Positions 1-11,810 of a DNA stretch of 64,000 nucleotides are shown here, piece after piece. The position numbers were made by a program, and so were the translations under genes. The notes under the pieces are model-generated. The model did not search any database, was not told where the DNA came from, and worked only from the letters and a program-made list of their open reading frames with translations. Each line of letters begins with the position of its first letter. Positions within the stretch are counted from its first letter, which is position 1. Source of the stretch: Isoetes taiwanensis (lineage: Eukaryota; Streptophyta; Lycopodiopsida; Isoetales; Isoetaceae); the NCBI GenBank assembly GCA_021234155.1, contig JAJEKV010000013.1, forward strand, positions 2,759,252 to 2,823,251, given 5' to 3'.

Positions 1-2
1 TA

Positions 3-501
3 TCTCACATAGCTGACGGATTACGCAGTTTAGGCAATAAGAATACTACATTGAATCAGAATGTTGTTCAATCTCCTCAGAAGTTATCTCAGACTGCTGG
101 AAGGGTTTACATCCCAAGGGCAACCCAACCACTTTTTCCTGCATTGGATAAAGAGTTGGAGTACGCCTGATCATTTGGTACCAGATCCAGGGGTATCTGA
201 GAGGATAGGGATAAAATTTCATTGGTACCAAGACCCTAATGACATTGATTTCGTCAGGGAGGGTCCTGACCATGACAGAAAGCATTGCACAACAGCTCTT
301 TAAGTGCGTACTTCATTAGAGCCTATATCACTGATTTGGATTAAATTAATAAATCCAACACAACAATTAGAGTTTACCTTCTATGATGGACAACACTCCT
401 TAGAAATTGAAAGGGTAAAACAGTTTGAAGATAAACACACCTTCAGATATGTTCTTTTAGCAAATAGATGGAATCGATGCCATTGTCCAAAACTTAGCTA
501 G
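3..501 (+). pseudogene. Unrecognised coding remnant, cut by the left window edge
   Basis: Two overlapping reading frames look coding. The first is open from base 3 to a TGA at 168-170 and reads like an ordinary hydrophilic protein. The second continues from about 169 to a TAG near 501, with one in-frame TAA at 301-303. The second part contains the stretches HLVPDPGVSERIGIKFHWYQ and LEFTFYDGQHSLEIERVKQ. The frame change near 168 and the in-frame stop indicate a broken gene or gene fragment. No family was recognised. The composition is richer in G and C than the AT-rich flank after 502. It may be an exon of a gene lying mostly to the left of the window. Confidence 0.4.
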
Positions 502-1168
502 CTAAATATAGTTAAAATTGCACCTAATAACATACTTATTGTGCCACCAAACTAAGCTATATAGAAACTATTTATAATCCTTTATTCTTCTAATGCATCT
601 GAATACTTCGCAATTATGCCTGTGTAACGATTTTCAGTGATCTAATCATCGGATGAATAATACTTAGTTATGGTAGAGAAATTACCTTAGATGCAAAGAC
701 TTGTGCTCGCATCCTATTCCACCATGGGTTACATGAAAAAACAATGGATAATATAAGATCTTCAGCTGCTTTGTATAATCAGATGGCAACCGAAAGAAGT
801 TCACCTATGCATTGCACAATTTTATCCCCCTTGTCAGAACTAATCCATCATATATATGATTATTGTAATAAGTCTGATCTTACCACATAACCGCTCTTAG
901 AAGTATTAGATTTTCATTGACCCTTGCATCCAAGATTTGTATTGTTCCTGTATTAACAAACAAAACCTTAAATCTCTGATGCCTAGATAAATGCCATATA
1001 ATACACCAAAAAATTAACCACAATCATTTTAATCACAACTTATTCTACTTGGAAATGCCAATATACCTAAAACTGTTGACTGACCTACTATCCAAATGCC
1101 GGGTTTAATATCGGAATATGACAGATATTAGAGGATGATTCGTCATTTTCTAGGTTCGAAGAAAGATT
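502..1168. other. No gene seen
   Basis: AT-rich sequence with stops in all frames and no recognised motif. It ends at the target duplication of the copia element. Confidence 0.6.
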
Positions 1169-1173
1169 GGGCT
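1169..1173. repeat. Target-site duplication, left (GGGCT)
   Basis: The five bases GGGCT directly precede the left LTR. They recur directly after the right LTR at 3793-3797. Five bases is the usual duplication length for Ty1/copia integration. Confidence 0.9.
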
Positions 1174-1802
1174 TGTTAGAATCAGAGCTTGGGATTTGAA
1201 CCCAAGTATGCCAAGACTCTGTCTCCTTCAAACCCCTCCCGCACCTATATCTGCATACACACACCTGTATATGCACTCATCTTGTGCATTTATATCCCTA
1301 TCATTCATATATTTATTTTCTTATCAACCTGGATATATACACTTGTCAAATCGTGCATGCCCTTCATATAGAAAGTTTTCCAACTTGCCTGAATATTAGG
1401 ATGCCCTGCTGTCCTTAAATTCCAGCTGTCGTTGACTTTGACCTGTTTTGACCAGTCAAAACCCTAAGTGGCGGGCAAGGGGTATCAGGCGTTTTCTGGC
1501 GAGCGTAGCAACCTCTGGGTAGTACCTGCCCACCACTTTTCAACTTCTATGTTTTTTTTCTTCCATTCACTGCCACTGCTTCTCATGAATGCTTGTATGA
1601 ATCCTGATTAGCCTAGGGGAGCCAAGATGTGGTCACTAATCCCCTTATGTGCTCAAACATCACATGACACATATTTTTCATACTTCCTTAGGTTGATCTA
1701 CTGCCACTGCTTCTCATAGATCAATGTTGACACTCTAATCTACTGCCACTGCTTCTCATAGATTAGAATATCACATGACACATACTTATGTCATTTCCAA
1801 CA
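1174..1802 (-). repeat. Left LTR (3' LTR of the minus-strand copia element)
   Basis: It starts TGTTAGAATCAG and ends TTTCCAACA, and is 629 bp long. It is nearly identical to 3164-3792; differences were seen in the blocks near 1478, 1502, 1668 and 1781. The phrase TACTGCCACTGCTTCTCATA recurs within the LTR. Confidence 0.93.
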
Positions 1803-2910
1803 TTCCCCCTTCATGTGATATTCCCTGTCATCACATTGTAATAATTTCCTTATTTCCTGGAATCTGGATAATGGTAATGCCTTTGTAAGAATATCTGCTC
1901 TTTGATCAGCTGTACTAACATAGGTCAAATGCACTTGATTTTTTTTAACCATATCTCTGATGAAATGAACTTCCATCTCAATGTGTTTTGATCTTTCGTG
2001 CAAAATTGGATTTTTTGACATGGCAATACAACTAGTATTATCACAATAAATGATTGTTGGTCCTCTTTGAGTAAATCCAAATTCTGCCATAAGCCTTCTT
2101 TCCCAAATAAGTTCCTTAGTCAACAGGGCTGCTAAGTTGTACTCAGCTTCAGCACTAGATAAAGCAATGTTGCTTTGCTTCTTGCACTTCCAAGCAACTG
2201 GGGCTCCACCTAATAAAATAACATATCCTGAAGTTGATTTTCGTTTGTCTAAATCTCCTCCCCAATCAAACATCACAATAAGCCCACGCAATTGCAAGTT
2301 GGTTTCATTAAATACTATACCAAAATGCATTGTACCTTTCAAGTATTTGAGAATCTTTTTGCTGCATTCGGTGTCCTTTACCAGCTTTGTCATTGTACCC
2401 CATCGAGAATATTAATCGCTTGCAAATGCAATGTCGCCTAGTACAATTGGCTACATAGGACAAACACCCAATCAAACTTCTGTAAGGTATTTTCTCCATT
2501 TGTTTGCTTTCAGTTTCTGTTTTTGGACTCATATCTGCAGAGATTCTGTGACCAGGAACCATAGGAGTATATGCCATATTGCAGTCTTCCATATGAAATT
2601 TCTTCAACATGTTTTGAATATGCCCTTGTTGACTCAAAGTTAATATCTTGTGATTTCTGTCCCTGTAAACATCTATGCCCAGAAACCTCTTTAACTCTCC
2701 AAGATCACTCATTTGGAATCGTTTCTTCAAGATATCTTTGCAATGATTTTATACTTGAGTCCCCTTTGATATCATAATATTGTCATCAACATATAAAGCA
2801 ATAATGCACCAGGCATCTCCCATTTTGAACCTATAGATATTACCATCATAGTTGAGCTTCTCAAAACCTTGTTCTACAAGATATCCATCCATACATTTAT
2901 ACCATACCTG
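1791..2910 (-). pseudogene. Copia pol remnant: RT C-terminal half and RNase H
   Basis: From about 2910 down to 2760 the minus strand encodes the RT core with the catalytic motif YVDD. From 2730 to about 2425 it encodes the segment RFQMSDLGELKRFLGIDVYR, typical of copia RT. From 2393 to 1791 it encodes RNase H with KRKSTSGYV, SSAEAEY, the CDN motif and ADILTKAL. At least two frame changes (near 2750 and 2400) separate the blocks, so no single polyprotein can be made. The last frame runs a few codons into the left LTR before stopping. Protease and integrase are absent. Confidence 0.9.
1803..1811 (-). other. Polypurine tract of the copia element
   Basis: Read on the minus strand, AAGGGGGAA lies directly against the 3' LTR. 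This is the expected position and composition of the primer for plus-strand DNA synthesis. Confidence 0.8.
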
Positions 2911-3127
2911 AAGTCCCCCCTGCACCAGATTGAGCATTACTACTACTAGCAGCAGGACTTGAATCACCTGAGCTAGTTGCACCCCTTACTGGACTACCAT
3001 CAAACAAATACCACAATTTTTCAACCTCCAGTACAGCTCTAATACTCTCCTTCCAGATTTGAAATCCTCCATCTCCTTTAAAAACTTCAATAGAGTTCAA
3101 TAGATTTGCCCCGAATCTGGTTGTCAT
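2905..3127 (-). pseudogene. Copia gag N-terminal fragment
   Basis: The first minus-strand ATG after the primer-binding site is at 3125-3127. It opens about 70 residues in the usual copia gag style (FKGDGGFQIWKESIRAVLEV, then a serine-, alanine- and glycine-rich stretch). The frame runs straight into the RT fragment near 2905, where the internal deletion joined the two. The capsid body and zinc knuckle are missing. Confidence 0.75.
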
Positions 3128-3150
3128 TATCACAGGACAGGAATTAGTTA

Positions 3151-3162
3151 GCTCTGATACCA
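3151..3162 (-). other. Primer-binding site, initiator tRNA-Met type
   Basis: The minus strand reads TGGTATCAGAGC one base after the end of the 5' LTR. This is the standard plant copia primer-binding site. Confidence 0.92.
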
Positions 3163-3163
3163 A

Positions 3164-3792
3164 TGTTAGAATCAGAGCTTGGGATTTGAACCCAAGTATG
3201 CCAAGACTCTGTCTCCTTCAAACCCCTCCCGCACCTATATCTGCATACACACACCTGTATATGCACTCATCTTGTGCATTTATATCCCTATCATTCATAT
3301 ATTTATTTTCTTATCAACCTGGATATATACACTTGTCAAATCGTGCATGCCCTTCATATAGAAAGTTTTCCAACTTGCCTGAATATTAGGATGCCCTGCT
3401 GTCCTTAAATTCCAGCTGTCGTTGACTTTGACCTGTTTTGACCAGTCAAAACCCTAAGTGGCGGGCAGGGGGTATCAGGCGTTTTCTGGCGGGCGTAGCA
3501 ACCTCTGGGTAGTACCTGCCCACCACTTTTCAACTTCTATGTTTTTTTTCTTCCATTCACTGCCACTGCTTCTCATGAATGCTTGTATGAATCCTGATTA
3601 GCCTAGGGGAGCCAAGATGTGGTCACTAATCCCCTTATGTGCTCAAACATCACATGATACATATTTTTCATACTTCCTTAGGTTGATCTACTGCCACTGC
3701 TTCTCATAGATCAATGTTGACACTCTAATCTACTGCCACTGCTTCTCATAGATTAGAATATCACATGACATATACTTATGTCATTTCCAACA
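3164..3792 (-). repeat. Right LTR (5' LTR of the minus-strand copia element)
   Basis: The 629-bp partner of 1174-1802. It carries the promoter side of the element and is followed by the PBS. Confidence 0.93.
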
Positions 3793-3797
3793 GGGCT
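3793..3797. repeat. Target-site duplication, right (GGGCT)
   Basis: An exact copy of 1169-1173 immediately after the right LTR. Confidence 0.9.
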
Positions 3798-4223
3798 CTT
3801 GTAACCACTCTGTATTGAATAGTTCATTTGAGCTACAGTAAAATGCTCCAACTCTCATCCAATCTACCCATAAAAGAGTTATATATGAAGAAGAAAGAAA
3901 TTTAGGTATATGCATTTAGCTTCTTGTCTAAATCCAGCTGCATGTAAGCATGACTTTCATCTGCATTTTCAGTATTGGAGTCTTTTAAATAAGATCTTAG
4001 CAGCATATGAAGAAAACAGTAGAGTACGCTTGAGGTTTACCAAACACGCCTGGAAATCGTGGCCAGTTGCCCAGCAAAATCCTGCCCAGTTGTCGAGAAG
4101 AGATCCAGATGCCTTGGTTCTGGCAGAAGCTAGCCTGGTAAAAGAACTGAGGCTTGTTAGTTTCCCAGTTGATGCCATCACGGTTTTGCCAATGTCTGAT
4201 ACAAACCAAGGCAACCGACCCAA

Positions 4224-4281
4224 GCTCAAGCTTGAGCACCAAAAAATCGTCCCACTCAAGCTTGGGCGCCAAAAAATCGTG
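4224..4281. repeat. Short tandem duplication
   Basis: CTCAAGCTTGAGCACC followed by an A-rich tail ending ATCGT is repeated about 31 bases on as CTCAAGCTTGGGCGCC with the same tail. Confidence 0.6.
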
Positions 4282-4428
4282 AGAGACCTTGAGCGCCATA
4301 AATCTTGAGCAGAGCAGGGGATAATTCGTATTACTATTCCCGAATATCGTAGCATTCAAACCTCGGCCAGTTCAAAAACTGGCCATCAATGCTGCCAGCT
4401 CGCGTCCTGCAAGAGACCGCAAGATGAA

Positions 4429-4466
4429 AGGGAACGCCGCATGCGGCGTAACATGCGGCGTTCCCT
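4429..4466. repeat. Perfect 15-bp hairpin
   Basis: AGGGAACGCCGCATG and its exact reverse complement CATGCGGCGTTCCCT are separated by eight bases. The GC-rich arms stand out in an AT-rich setting. Confidence 0.85.
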
Positions 4467-5960
4467 GGCACGGTTCCCAACGTCATCCCAAAATAAAAAG
4501 GAAGATAGAGGTCAAATAGCCTATGACTATAGGAAAAATTTTGGGTCATGTTTTCTTAAACAAAAGTATAGATTCCTCAACATCATGTTAGCCATGTATT
4601 GTAATTCGCAATCTTTTTCCTTACTTGAAGGGAGGGACACACATCAAAACAATGAGAATTTCTTTCTTTAAACTTTCATTGCCTATCCTTGTTGTGTTAG
4701 AAACTCTATTTTTGACATCTTTTTGGAGGTATATGAATAGCACGTCACCAACCAAATTATGTAAAATTAGCATGCAGTATAGTTTCCTTGTCGATAACAA
4801 ACTTCTTACCATCACTCTTGATCTAGGTAGTTGTTTCAAAGTCATATTTATTGCATTGAAAAGTTCTCTTTCTCTGCTTGCTTTCCAGTAGTGTATGATT
4901 TGGCCAAATTTTGTTTGAGTTTTATGGATCCAAGCAGCACTTGGCCAGATTTGGTAGGGTTTTGACCGGTTTTCACATAATCTACATTTGGTTTCTTTTG
5001 ATTTGGACTTGATCTAATTCAAAGTTACTCTGATTTAGCTTTGCCCATTTCAATTTGCTTTACTACCTATCTTCATTATAGTAAGAGGACATCGCAATAA
5101 GATCTTAACATGGAATGTGATAGGAAGGATAGTTCCTACGGAATATGCATTCATCCCACAACTCAGCTTCAGGGTGAGATCCTTGGTACTTCACAACAAT
5201 TGCTTTTAGGTAGTAGAAGATCTAATGCCACAAGAATATTTAGTTCTCATTAGCGGCCATTGTTGGAGGCACCTTACCCATAGCCACCTTCTGGAGGGCT
5301 ATTCTGGACTGTTGCGAGAGATGGCCAGATTGATTGCAATGGCTCTTCATGCTCTAGGTATTCAAGTCTAACATTTTCTGCCTACACTACATGATCATGT
5401 TTGACTTTGATTACCAACCATAATAGTTGGAATTATATGACAATGTATGTCTGATGCAAACTTCAGAGGAGACGAGCTTACAGTCACAAGCCAAATGTCA
5501 TGTTTGGGGGTTTGCAAACATACCCACCCCAATGTACATGGAATAGAATTCCAATATTAGAGAATTGAGGAAGCTCATTGCATACATACTAGAGCTCTGA
5601 ATCTGGGTATCATAGAGGTTGCATAGACAAAGGCAGACATTGAATTAGATATCGATGAGACTCTGCACTTTACTGACAGCATGCAAGTGCATGCAACAAG
5701 TGCAAGCTAATGTTGAAGGCGTTATAGCTAACCTTGCATGTTGCGTAAGCAAATAGAGTCTTCTACACCTACTTTGCTGAACAATTAGCTATCCACAAAA
5801 AGGAGCGCATCTCTGCCACAAAATAATGCATGCAGCAGTTTAGTGATCGCTTCCAGCTTGCACAATTTCAACGACATCAGAATCGGTCAGACATTTTTGG
5901 TCTCCGATGTAATATAGCCACAATATCAAACAAGCCGAGATATAGAGATGTTCCAGAGTG

Positions 5961-6095
5961 ACATAATCATTCCGATTCAATGCCAGTCTTGGGTCTTCTA
6001 GCTCAAGTCCTTATATTTTGCTCTATTATATCAAGTATATTCAGTTTTTTAGCATATTCTTCATGTACTTCTCGTGTATTTTCTAGTATTTCTGT
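5961..6095 (+). repeat. Dispersed repeat, copy 1
   Basis: About 135 bp that match 15015-15155 in the same orientation with scattered differences. Shared blocks include ATTCCGATTCAA, TTATATCAAGTAT and TATTCTTCATGT. It lies directly before the cox1 fragment. It could be a fragment of an LTR or of another unknown repeat. Confidence 0.65.
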
Positions 6096-6152
6096 CGTCC
6101 ACCGGGCGATACGGATCAGCTCGGGTGCTGGGAAGCACCAACGATTTTCCTA

Positions 6153-6455
<303 letters not shown>

Positions 6456-6899
6456 TTACCTGGTTTGTCGTCTGCTCTGAATGTCGTTACGACAACTTTA
6501 ATGTAATAGTTGGAGCAGGCTATTCAAGTGTACCAGAGGATATAGTTCAAACGTAAAGAACTTAGGGAGGGTTTAGTATGTCATGCCTCTATATCAGGAT
6601 CAGCATAAAGGCTTCAGTTTTCCTGGAAGATTTGATAGCATCAGATCTGAGATCTAGTGTTTCTATTAGATCAAGCTAGTTATTTGGTCCTATCTGCGTA
6701 GGTTAAAAACAGATAAGATCGAATTTGGCTTGGTTGGTTCTTTCTTTGCAGGACCAACCCTCTCTTTGCAGGATCAGCCCTATGCTAGTTTGTACCATTG
6801 CTCGAAAAGAGGACTCCAGATTTGCAATATTTTGCAGTGTTCACTGCTGAGCTTGAGGTTTTTCTTGGAAACACTGATTAGCAGCGTACAACAATTACT

Positions 6900-7110
6900 A
6901 TACTTAATAACCTCAGGGAAGGATCCAACAGCCTCCATTTACGCATCTGAACTTCTATAGGTACTACTTAGAATGATGTTGCCCTTCGTGATTACTTCCA
7001 TAGAGGGCTTTACGATGATGCCAAAGATATGTTATTGATTATGGAAGATTCTATGACCTTAAAGGAGGCTATTTAATTTTCTATTTATTGTTGTGATAAT
7101 TGTCTCTTTT
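6900..7110 (+). pseudogene. Ty3 gag remnant
   Basis: A readable block near 6971-7080 (NDVALRDYFHRGLYDDAKDM) has the form of the capsid C-terminal part of Ty3 gag. Stops flank it. Confidence 0.55.
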
Positions 7111-7279
7111 AGCGCAAGTAACAAAGGCGTAGTCAATTTTTGCCTCTAGCTTTACAGGCACCGGCTATCACTATGCTCTTGTTATAGTAAAAGATGGCCA
7201 TGTTATGCAGGTTGATCGTTCTTTCTTTCGAGGACCCTTGTCTTCTGCCAAAAAATGATGTCGAATGGAGGCAAATCTA

Positions 7280-7321
7280 TGCTTGTATTGTTGAGGATCT
7301 GGTCATATTACTCGTGGATGC
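7280..7321 (+). pseudogene. Gag zinc knuckle (CCHC) with a stop
   Basis: The codons read C-x2-C-x4-H-x4-C, the retroviral-type nucleocapsid knuckle. The residue after the second cysteine is a TGA stop. Cysteines are at 7280, 7289 and 7319 and the histidine at 7304. Confidence 0.8.
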
Positions 7322-7499
7322 CCCTTGAGTGATCCGATCAGTTGAACAACTTCAGGGGCCAGTCCAAAATAGTCGGGGTCTCGATGTCCGGTTACAATTG
7401 GCGTGACTCCCTTAGTATCTAGTGAATGGTTTACCCCTCCCCCCCTGATGAGACCAATATAGAGTTTTTCTATTGTAGTATTATTAAAATCATAGGTTG

Positions 7500-7700
7500 G
7501 GCCGCTAGATGCATTGGTACAATTCGATAGCACGATGAATGCTTGTTCTATAGACAGTATATTTGCTTCTAAGCAATTAATCCATAGAATTGAGCTCGAG
7601 CATCCAAGAGTTGTTGGAGTAACTAATGGACGTGAAACTTCTTCTAGAGTAGTCACAAAATGTATCACACTCTTTCGGGTTTGTTTATGGAACATCTTCT
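7500..7700 (+). pseudogene. Ty3 protease-like remnant
   Basis: The frame at 7514 encodes a segment with IDSIFASKQLIHRIELEHP and VVGVTNGRE, in the position and style of the aspartic protease of Ty3 elements. The active-site DSG is not intact. Confidence 0.5.
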
Positions 7701-8559
7701 TGCAAGCTCATTGTTAGCGCACGCACAACAATAGTTTAGATCTTTCTTGGCTGCAATTGCATAATCTGCAGATCAATTGGCATTAAAAATCATTATTAGT
7801 CTCTAGTTCTTTTGATAATTCTGCTCCACCTTCAGCCCATGTCCCTACGTTGGGATCGACTCTAGTTCATGTGCTATCTTTGGATCATGCCTCAATCTGT
7901 GGCTCTGATCCCATCCAAGCTTTTGTTCCAAATCGTCTTCGTTCTAAATTCTGTTCCAGCTTCAGGTCTTGCTCTAGTTTTTTCCTCCGGCTTTAATTAT
8001 GCTCCTGTTTCTATTCCTACTTCAGTTCTGGTTCTTGCTCCCGCTCCCTTTTTTGCTTCTTCTTCCATGCCGCACTCTCCCCGTATCTCGAATATTTCTC
8101 TTCATAAGTTTATTAAATTTAGGAGAAATATCTTGTTTTAGTATTTGCAATTCAGATTCAAGCGACGATTAATTACGACCTAGGTAAAATCTGGTTCAAT
8201 GCTCCTAGACTAATATGTTACCTTTCTAACATTTTTCACAAAGTCAAGGCTAGCAAGCTTCCATAACACATTCATTCAAATCATCTAACGGCATAATAAG
8301 CTCAAAAGGGAAGAGGGAGGAATAAAAAACAACTATGCATTGAGAATATTCTTTAAATAAGCTCTTGAGGTTCTTTTGTAGTGAATGAAACTGTTAGAGT
8401 TGTAATTAATTACTATTTTATCAAGTTTAGCCATTATAGTTACGAGAAATCTATGAATCCTTCTGTCGGATGGTCAAAATCTTATCAAATATGTTCTAAA
8501 ATTTACTTAAAACTTGGCTAGAACTATAATTGTTCAATTGTCGCTGACCTAGGATTATC

Positions 8560-9110
8560 TTGGCTCCATGGTCCTATTGTTTGGAAGTTATATGGGACAA
8601 CTCTTTGCAGTCACCCTCTGGAGCACCTTTTTTTTTCTTTAAGAAGAAAAACAGCTCTTTGCGGTTGGTTGTTGATTATCACCGGCTCAACAAGATCATG
8701 GTGCCAAACTGGTATCCACTTTCTCTGATCTTCGAGATGTTGTAGTGACTCTAAGGTGACCGTTCTCTCATGAAAGTTGATCTTCGTGGTGCGTATAATC
8801 TTATTTAGATCCGTTAGGTCTAACAGAATTTTTTATACTCGATATGGCCATTTTGATTATATTGTTATGCCTTTTGGTCTTATCAATGCCCCAACAATTT
8901 TCTAGCATATGGGTAATGATGCCTTTAGGGAGTTCTTGGACATTTTTGTCATCATCCACGTAAATAATATTCTCATTTATTCAAAGACTCTTGAAGAACA
9001 CGAGCGACATATTTGACAAGTATATATAGAGGCTTTGGAACATGGACTGTATGTTAAGCTTGTGTTAGTTTGAGTGGGATCATGTAGAATTCCTTGGTTA
9101 TTGCATCAAC
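8560..9110 (+). pseudogene. Ty3 reverse transcriptase remnant
   Basis: Motifs occur in order: [20 protein letters not shown] and YHRLNKI (8610-8700), DLRGAYNLI, YGHFDYIVMPFGLINAPTIF (after a frame change near 8830), then the catalytic position at 8957-8968. There the usual YxDD reads H-V-N-N, so both aspartates are lost. Further on, ILIYSKTLEEHERHI is readable. Several stops are in codons one transition away from CAG, CGA or TGG. Confidence 0.85.
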
Positions 9111-9459
9111 CCTCAGGAAGTCTCCATTCTAGATTGGCAAACACCCTTTTCAGTTCGAGATATCCAGTGCTAGTATGATCTGTTAAGTTCTATGGCCGAT
9201 TTATCTAGGAGAAATCACATTTCAACGCATCTCCCTGCAAAATACGTGCCATTTGAATGGACGGTTAAAGCAATAAATGATCTCATTATCTTGAAGCATG
9301 TGGTAACCTAGTCGCTGGTCCTTGGCCATCCAGATTCTTCATGTTCGTATGCGGTAGCAGCAGATATGTCTAATTTTGCCCTTGTATAGTGTCTTGTCAT
9401 AGGTGGGGAATGATCACGAACTGCATCCGACACGTATCATTCTCAAAAATTTAGGTTCT

Positions 9460-9745
9460 TGAAATTAGTTAACCAATTTATGACAGGGAGCTTTGGGCAA
9501 TAATTGAAGGATCCCCTCACAAGGAATAACGGCTTTTCCTTGTGGGATCCCCTCATAAGGACACAATGATCAATAAAAACTTGGAGTATTTTCGTTTGGC
9601 TCAGATACTCAACCGCCGCCAAGCTCGGGTGGCATATTCAAGCTTTATTCTCGCATTGATTTCGTGATTTAAGTATCGACACGGAACTCCAAGGCAAGCG
9701 TGATGCCTTGTCTTCACGCCCTATATTAAGCCTAAGTCGGGTGAT
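9460..9745 (+). pseudogene. Ty3 RNase H remnant
   Basis: The block NLEYFRLAQILNRRQAR (9572-9640) and the following KPKSG linker are typical of the end of Ty3 RNase H and the connection to integrase. A local duplication of AAGG-rich sequence (9510-9560) disrupts it. Confidence 0.75.
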
Positions 9746-9929
9746 CCATCATTTGATCAACAATCATTTGTGACTGCTTATGACTATTACTTCGTTGTAG
9801 CTTATGACTATCACTTTGTTTGAGATTCCCAAGGATGCATCCTTGTTTAAGTCTGTTCTGTATCTCTCCCATCTGATTCATTGGCTAAAGATATATTTTC
9901 ACATATGGGCTCATCATCATCATGCGGTC

Positions 9930-10560
9930 AAACTATGATCATTTAGAGATTCGAGATAGACTTCTGTTCTAGGATGTTCTTTTTTATGTTCTTGATGGTC
10001 TTTTTAGGCTTAGGGTTGCTTAAGCTTGTCATGATTCGCTTATGGCCAGATATTTTGTAGTAGCCAGGACTCTTGAACTTATTAGTCGAGAGTATTAGTG
10101 GCCTGAGTTGCAGCACTCTATCGAAGCTTTTATTCAACCATGTGATGCTTGTTGTCGAGCAAAGGCTCCTTAACTTCTTACTCATGGTCCTTTTTAGCCA
10201 TTATATTTTAGTCGGACTTTAAAAGTGTAATTTTGTGGATTTTATCCAGAACTGCCACTCTCTTTTGGTCACAATACCATCGTGGTCACTATTGATTGAT
10301 CCTCTAAGGTGGTTCCTTTCATTTCTTGCAAGGTCATCATCACCAGCGAGGGAACAACTGATCTATTTCTTTGGGAAGTAGTTAGACTGTACGGCTTCCC
10401 AGACACCATAGTCTAAAATACTAGACCTCGCTTCAACGAGAATGTTTAGACGCGACTTTTGGAGCTTTTACATGTCGAGTACTTCGGCCAGTTATTTGGA
10501 GAGAAATGAATAGACAGACCTAGAAATGTCTTCTGGCATGGCTCTAATGTCCTGCCGAAG
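9930..10560 (+). pseudogene. Ty3 integrase remnant
   Basis: An H2C2-type region ends with QPCDACCRAKAP near 10170. The catalytic core follows: HNTIVVTID, then TSEGTTDLFLWEVVRLYGFP. The second catalytic aspartate position is changed and preceded by a stop (TAA AAT). The third acidic residue was not found before the block ends near 10560. Confidence 0.8.
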
Positions 10561-11345
10561 ACTCGGGTATGGCAATGTCAACATAGATTTTGATGGCTAT
10601 AGAGTGGAGCTATATCCATGGAAAGCGCCATCTCCAAGATCTTTTACATAAAACAACAAGCTCCAAGGGTGCTGAAACTGAAATATTGTCCCAATTAGTC
10701 GAGAAAAGGATGCAGGCTATACGATGATGTCTAAGACGAGAAATTATGCAAGAAATGGATATATATGGAGACGAAAAAGCATAAAGAATGCAAAATTTAT
10801 GTTCAAGATTGAAGACTTTATGAAAAAACTGAAGAAAAACGAGGATTAAAGAGAGAGATAATGTTTTGAGGAAAGAAGAGTAGGAGAGGATGAAGAAATC
10901 AGTCGCCGGAATGGCTATGGCAAAGGAAAGAGCGAAGGTCGGTGATGGAATAGAGCCTTTGGGGCGCGAAGACGGTGGAAGTTGGAGAAAGGGCAGGCGA
11001 ACAACAAAGCAGAAACAGTAAAATGGTGCAACGGTAAAAACTTTGCTACTATCAAGGGTGAGATGTTTTTAAGGCACACCTTGCCATGCAAAGCAAACAC
11101 CGATAGGCATGTGCCATAGCTAGAAGAAAATCGGCAATGGCAATCCTTCCACTATGTTTCCGTCCTTCCGGCGTTCATATGAACATGAATGCTGCCTTAT
11201 CTTTCATTTCGATCCAACCGCTCCCCTCTTCCTTATGGCAGCCCAAGGTGATTCTTATTCTTTAATCCTCAAATTCTTCGGGTTCTTAAACTTGTGTTTT
11301 GTATGCAGAATAGCCTAAGCATTCGGAGCTATTACATTAGATATA
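10561..11345. other. No gene seen
   Basis: Purine-rich sequence (10760-11000), then mixed sequence without coding signatures. Confidence 0.5.
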
Positions 11346-11810
11346 TTGCTTGTATGTCTTCTGAGAACTCTTGAAGGCATAGATGCAAAGCCGGCAAAAG
11401 AAGCTTTGAAATCTTTTGTGCCAGATGTGAAAAATATCTTGAAGGATTTAAATCTAGGAACAGGAAGAATGTCAATGAAGTTTCATAGGTATTGTACGAA
11501 ACAAACAGGGGGTCAGGAAGCAAAACAATGTTGGGAGTAATGCAAGGAATAGGGGATGATAAAAACATTGATAGCATAGAAAAATCAATTTAGGGTAGAA
11601 GAAATAGGTCATAAGAACGAATCTTCTGTTAGTGATTATAGAGATAAGCAAGATTTTGGATGGAGTGAATCTAAATGTGATGAGGGTTCAAGATTTAAAG
11701 AAGAAAAAGATGGTAAGTTGAGATTTGATGAAGAGATTATATCAGCTTTTGATTTGAAAATTGAAGAAAATGATTCTAAAGGCTCCGATTCTTTCTCTGT
11801 AGCCCTTGAT
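11346..11810 (+). pseudogene. Unrecognised hydrophilic coding-like remnant
   Basis: A 64-codon frame (11346-11540) contains KPAKEALKSFVPDVKNILKD. A second block in another frame (about 11590-11820) is acidic and lysine-rich (DYRDKQDFGWSESKCDEGSR, FDEEIISAFDLKIEENDSKG). No family is recognised. The base composition is typical of coding DNA, but stops and a frame change separate the parts. Confidence 0.3.

Larger units (their letters stand above)
1174..3792 (-). mobile_element. Ty1/copia LTR retrotransposon, internally deleted
   Basis: The element is 2619 bp long and lies on the minus strand. It has two 629-bp LTRs starting TG and ending CA, a 5-bp duplication GGGCT, a primer-binding site matching the 3' end of initiator tRNA-Met, and a polypurine tract. 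The internal part is only 1361 bp. The start of gag is joined directly to the C-terminal half of reverse transcriptase, so the rest of gag, protease, integrase and the first part of RT are missing. By eye the LTRs differ at four positions, all transitions (about 0.6 percent), so insertion was recent relative to the other elements here. It is non-autonomous as it stands and would need enzymes in trans. Confidence 0.93.
3798..5960. other. No supported gene; small repeats only
   Basis: A 132-codon frame at 3910-4308 has no recognisable family and crosses the small duplication at 4224-4281, so it is not called. Apart from that duplication and the hairpin at 4429-4466, nothing was recognised. Confidence 0.5.
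6900..10560 (+). mobile_element. Decayed Ty3 LTR retrotransposon, internal region
   Basis: Gag, CCHC knuckle, protease, reverse transcriptase, RNase H and integrase signatures occur in the Ty3 order on the plus strand over about 3.6 kb. All are broken by many stops and frame changes. No LTR pair was found. The linker phrase LEYFRLAQILNRRQAR and the gag style resemble fungal and Tcn1-type chromoviruses known from mosses and lycophytes; that placement is inference. The number of stops suggests an old insertion. Confidence 0.85.

Noticed and set aside
3910..4308. 132-codon plus-strand frame
   Set aside because: Crosses a small tandem duplication, has an overlapping frame of similar length on the other strand, and no known motif.
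7303..7695. 130-codon minus-strand frame
   Set aside because: It is the antisense of the Ty3 zinc knuckle and protease region.
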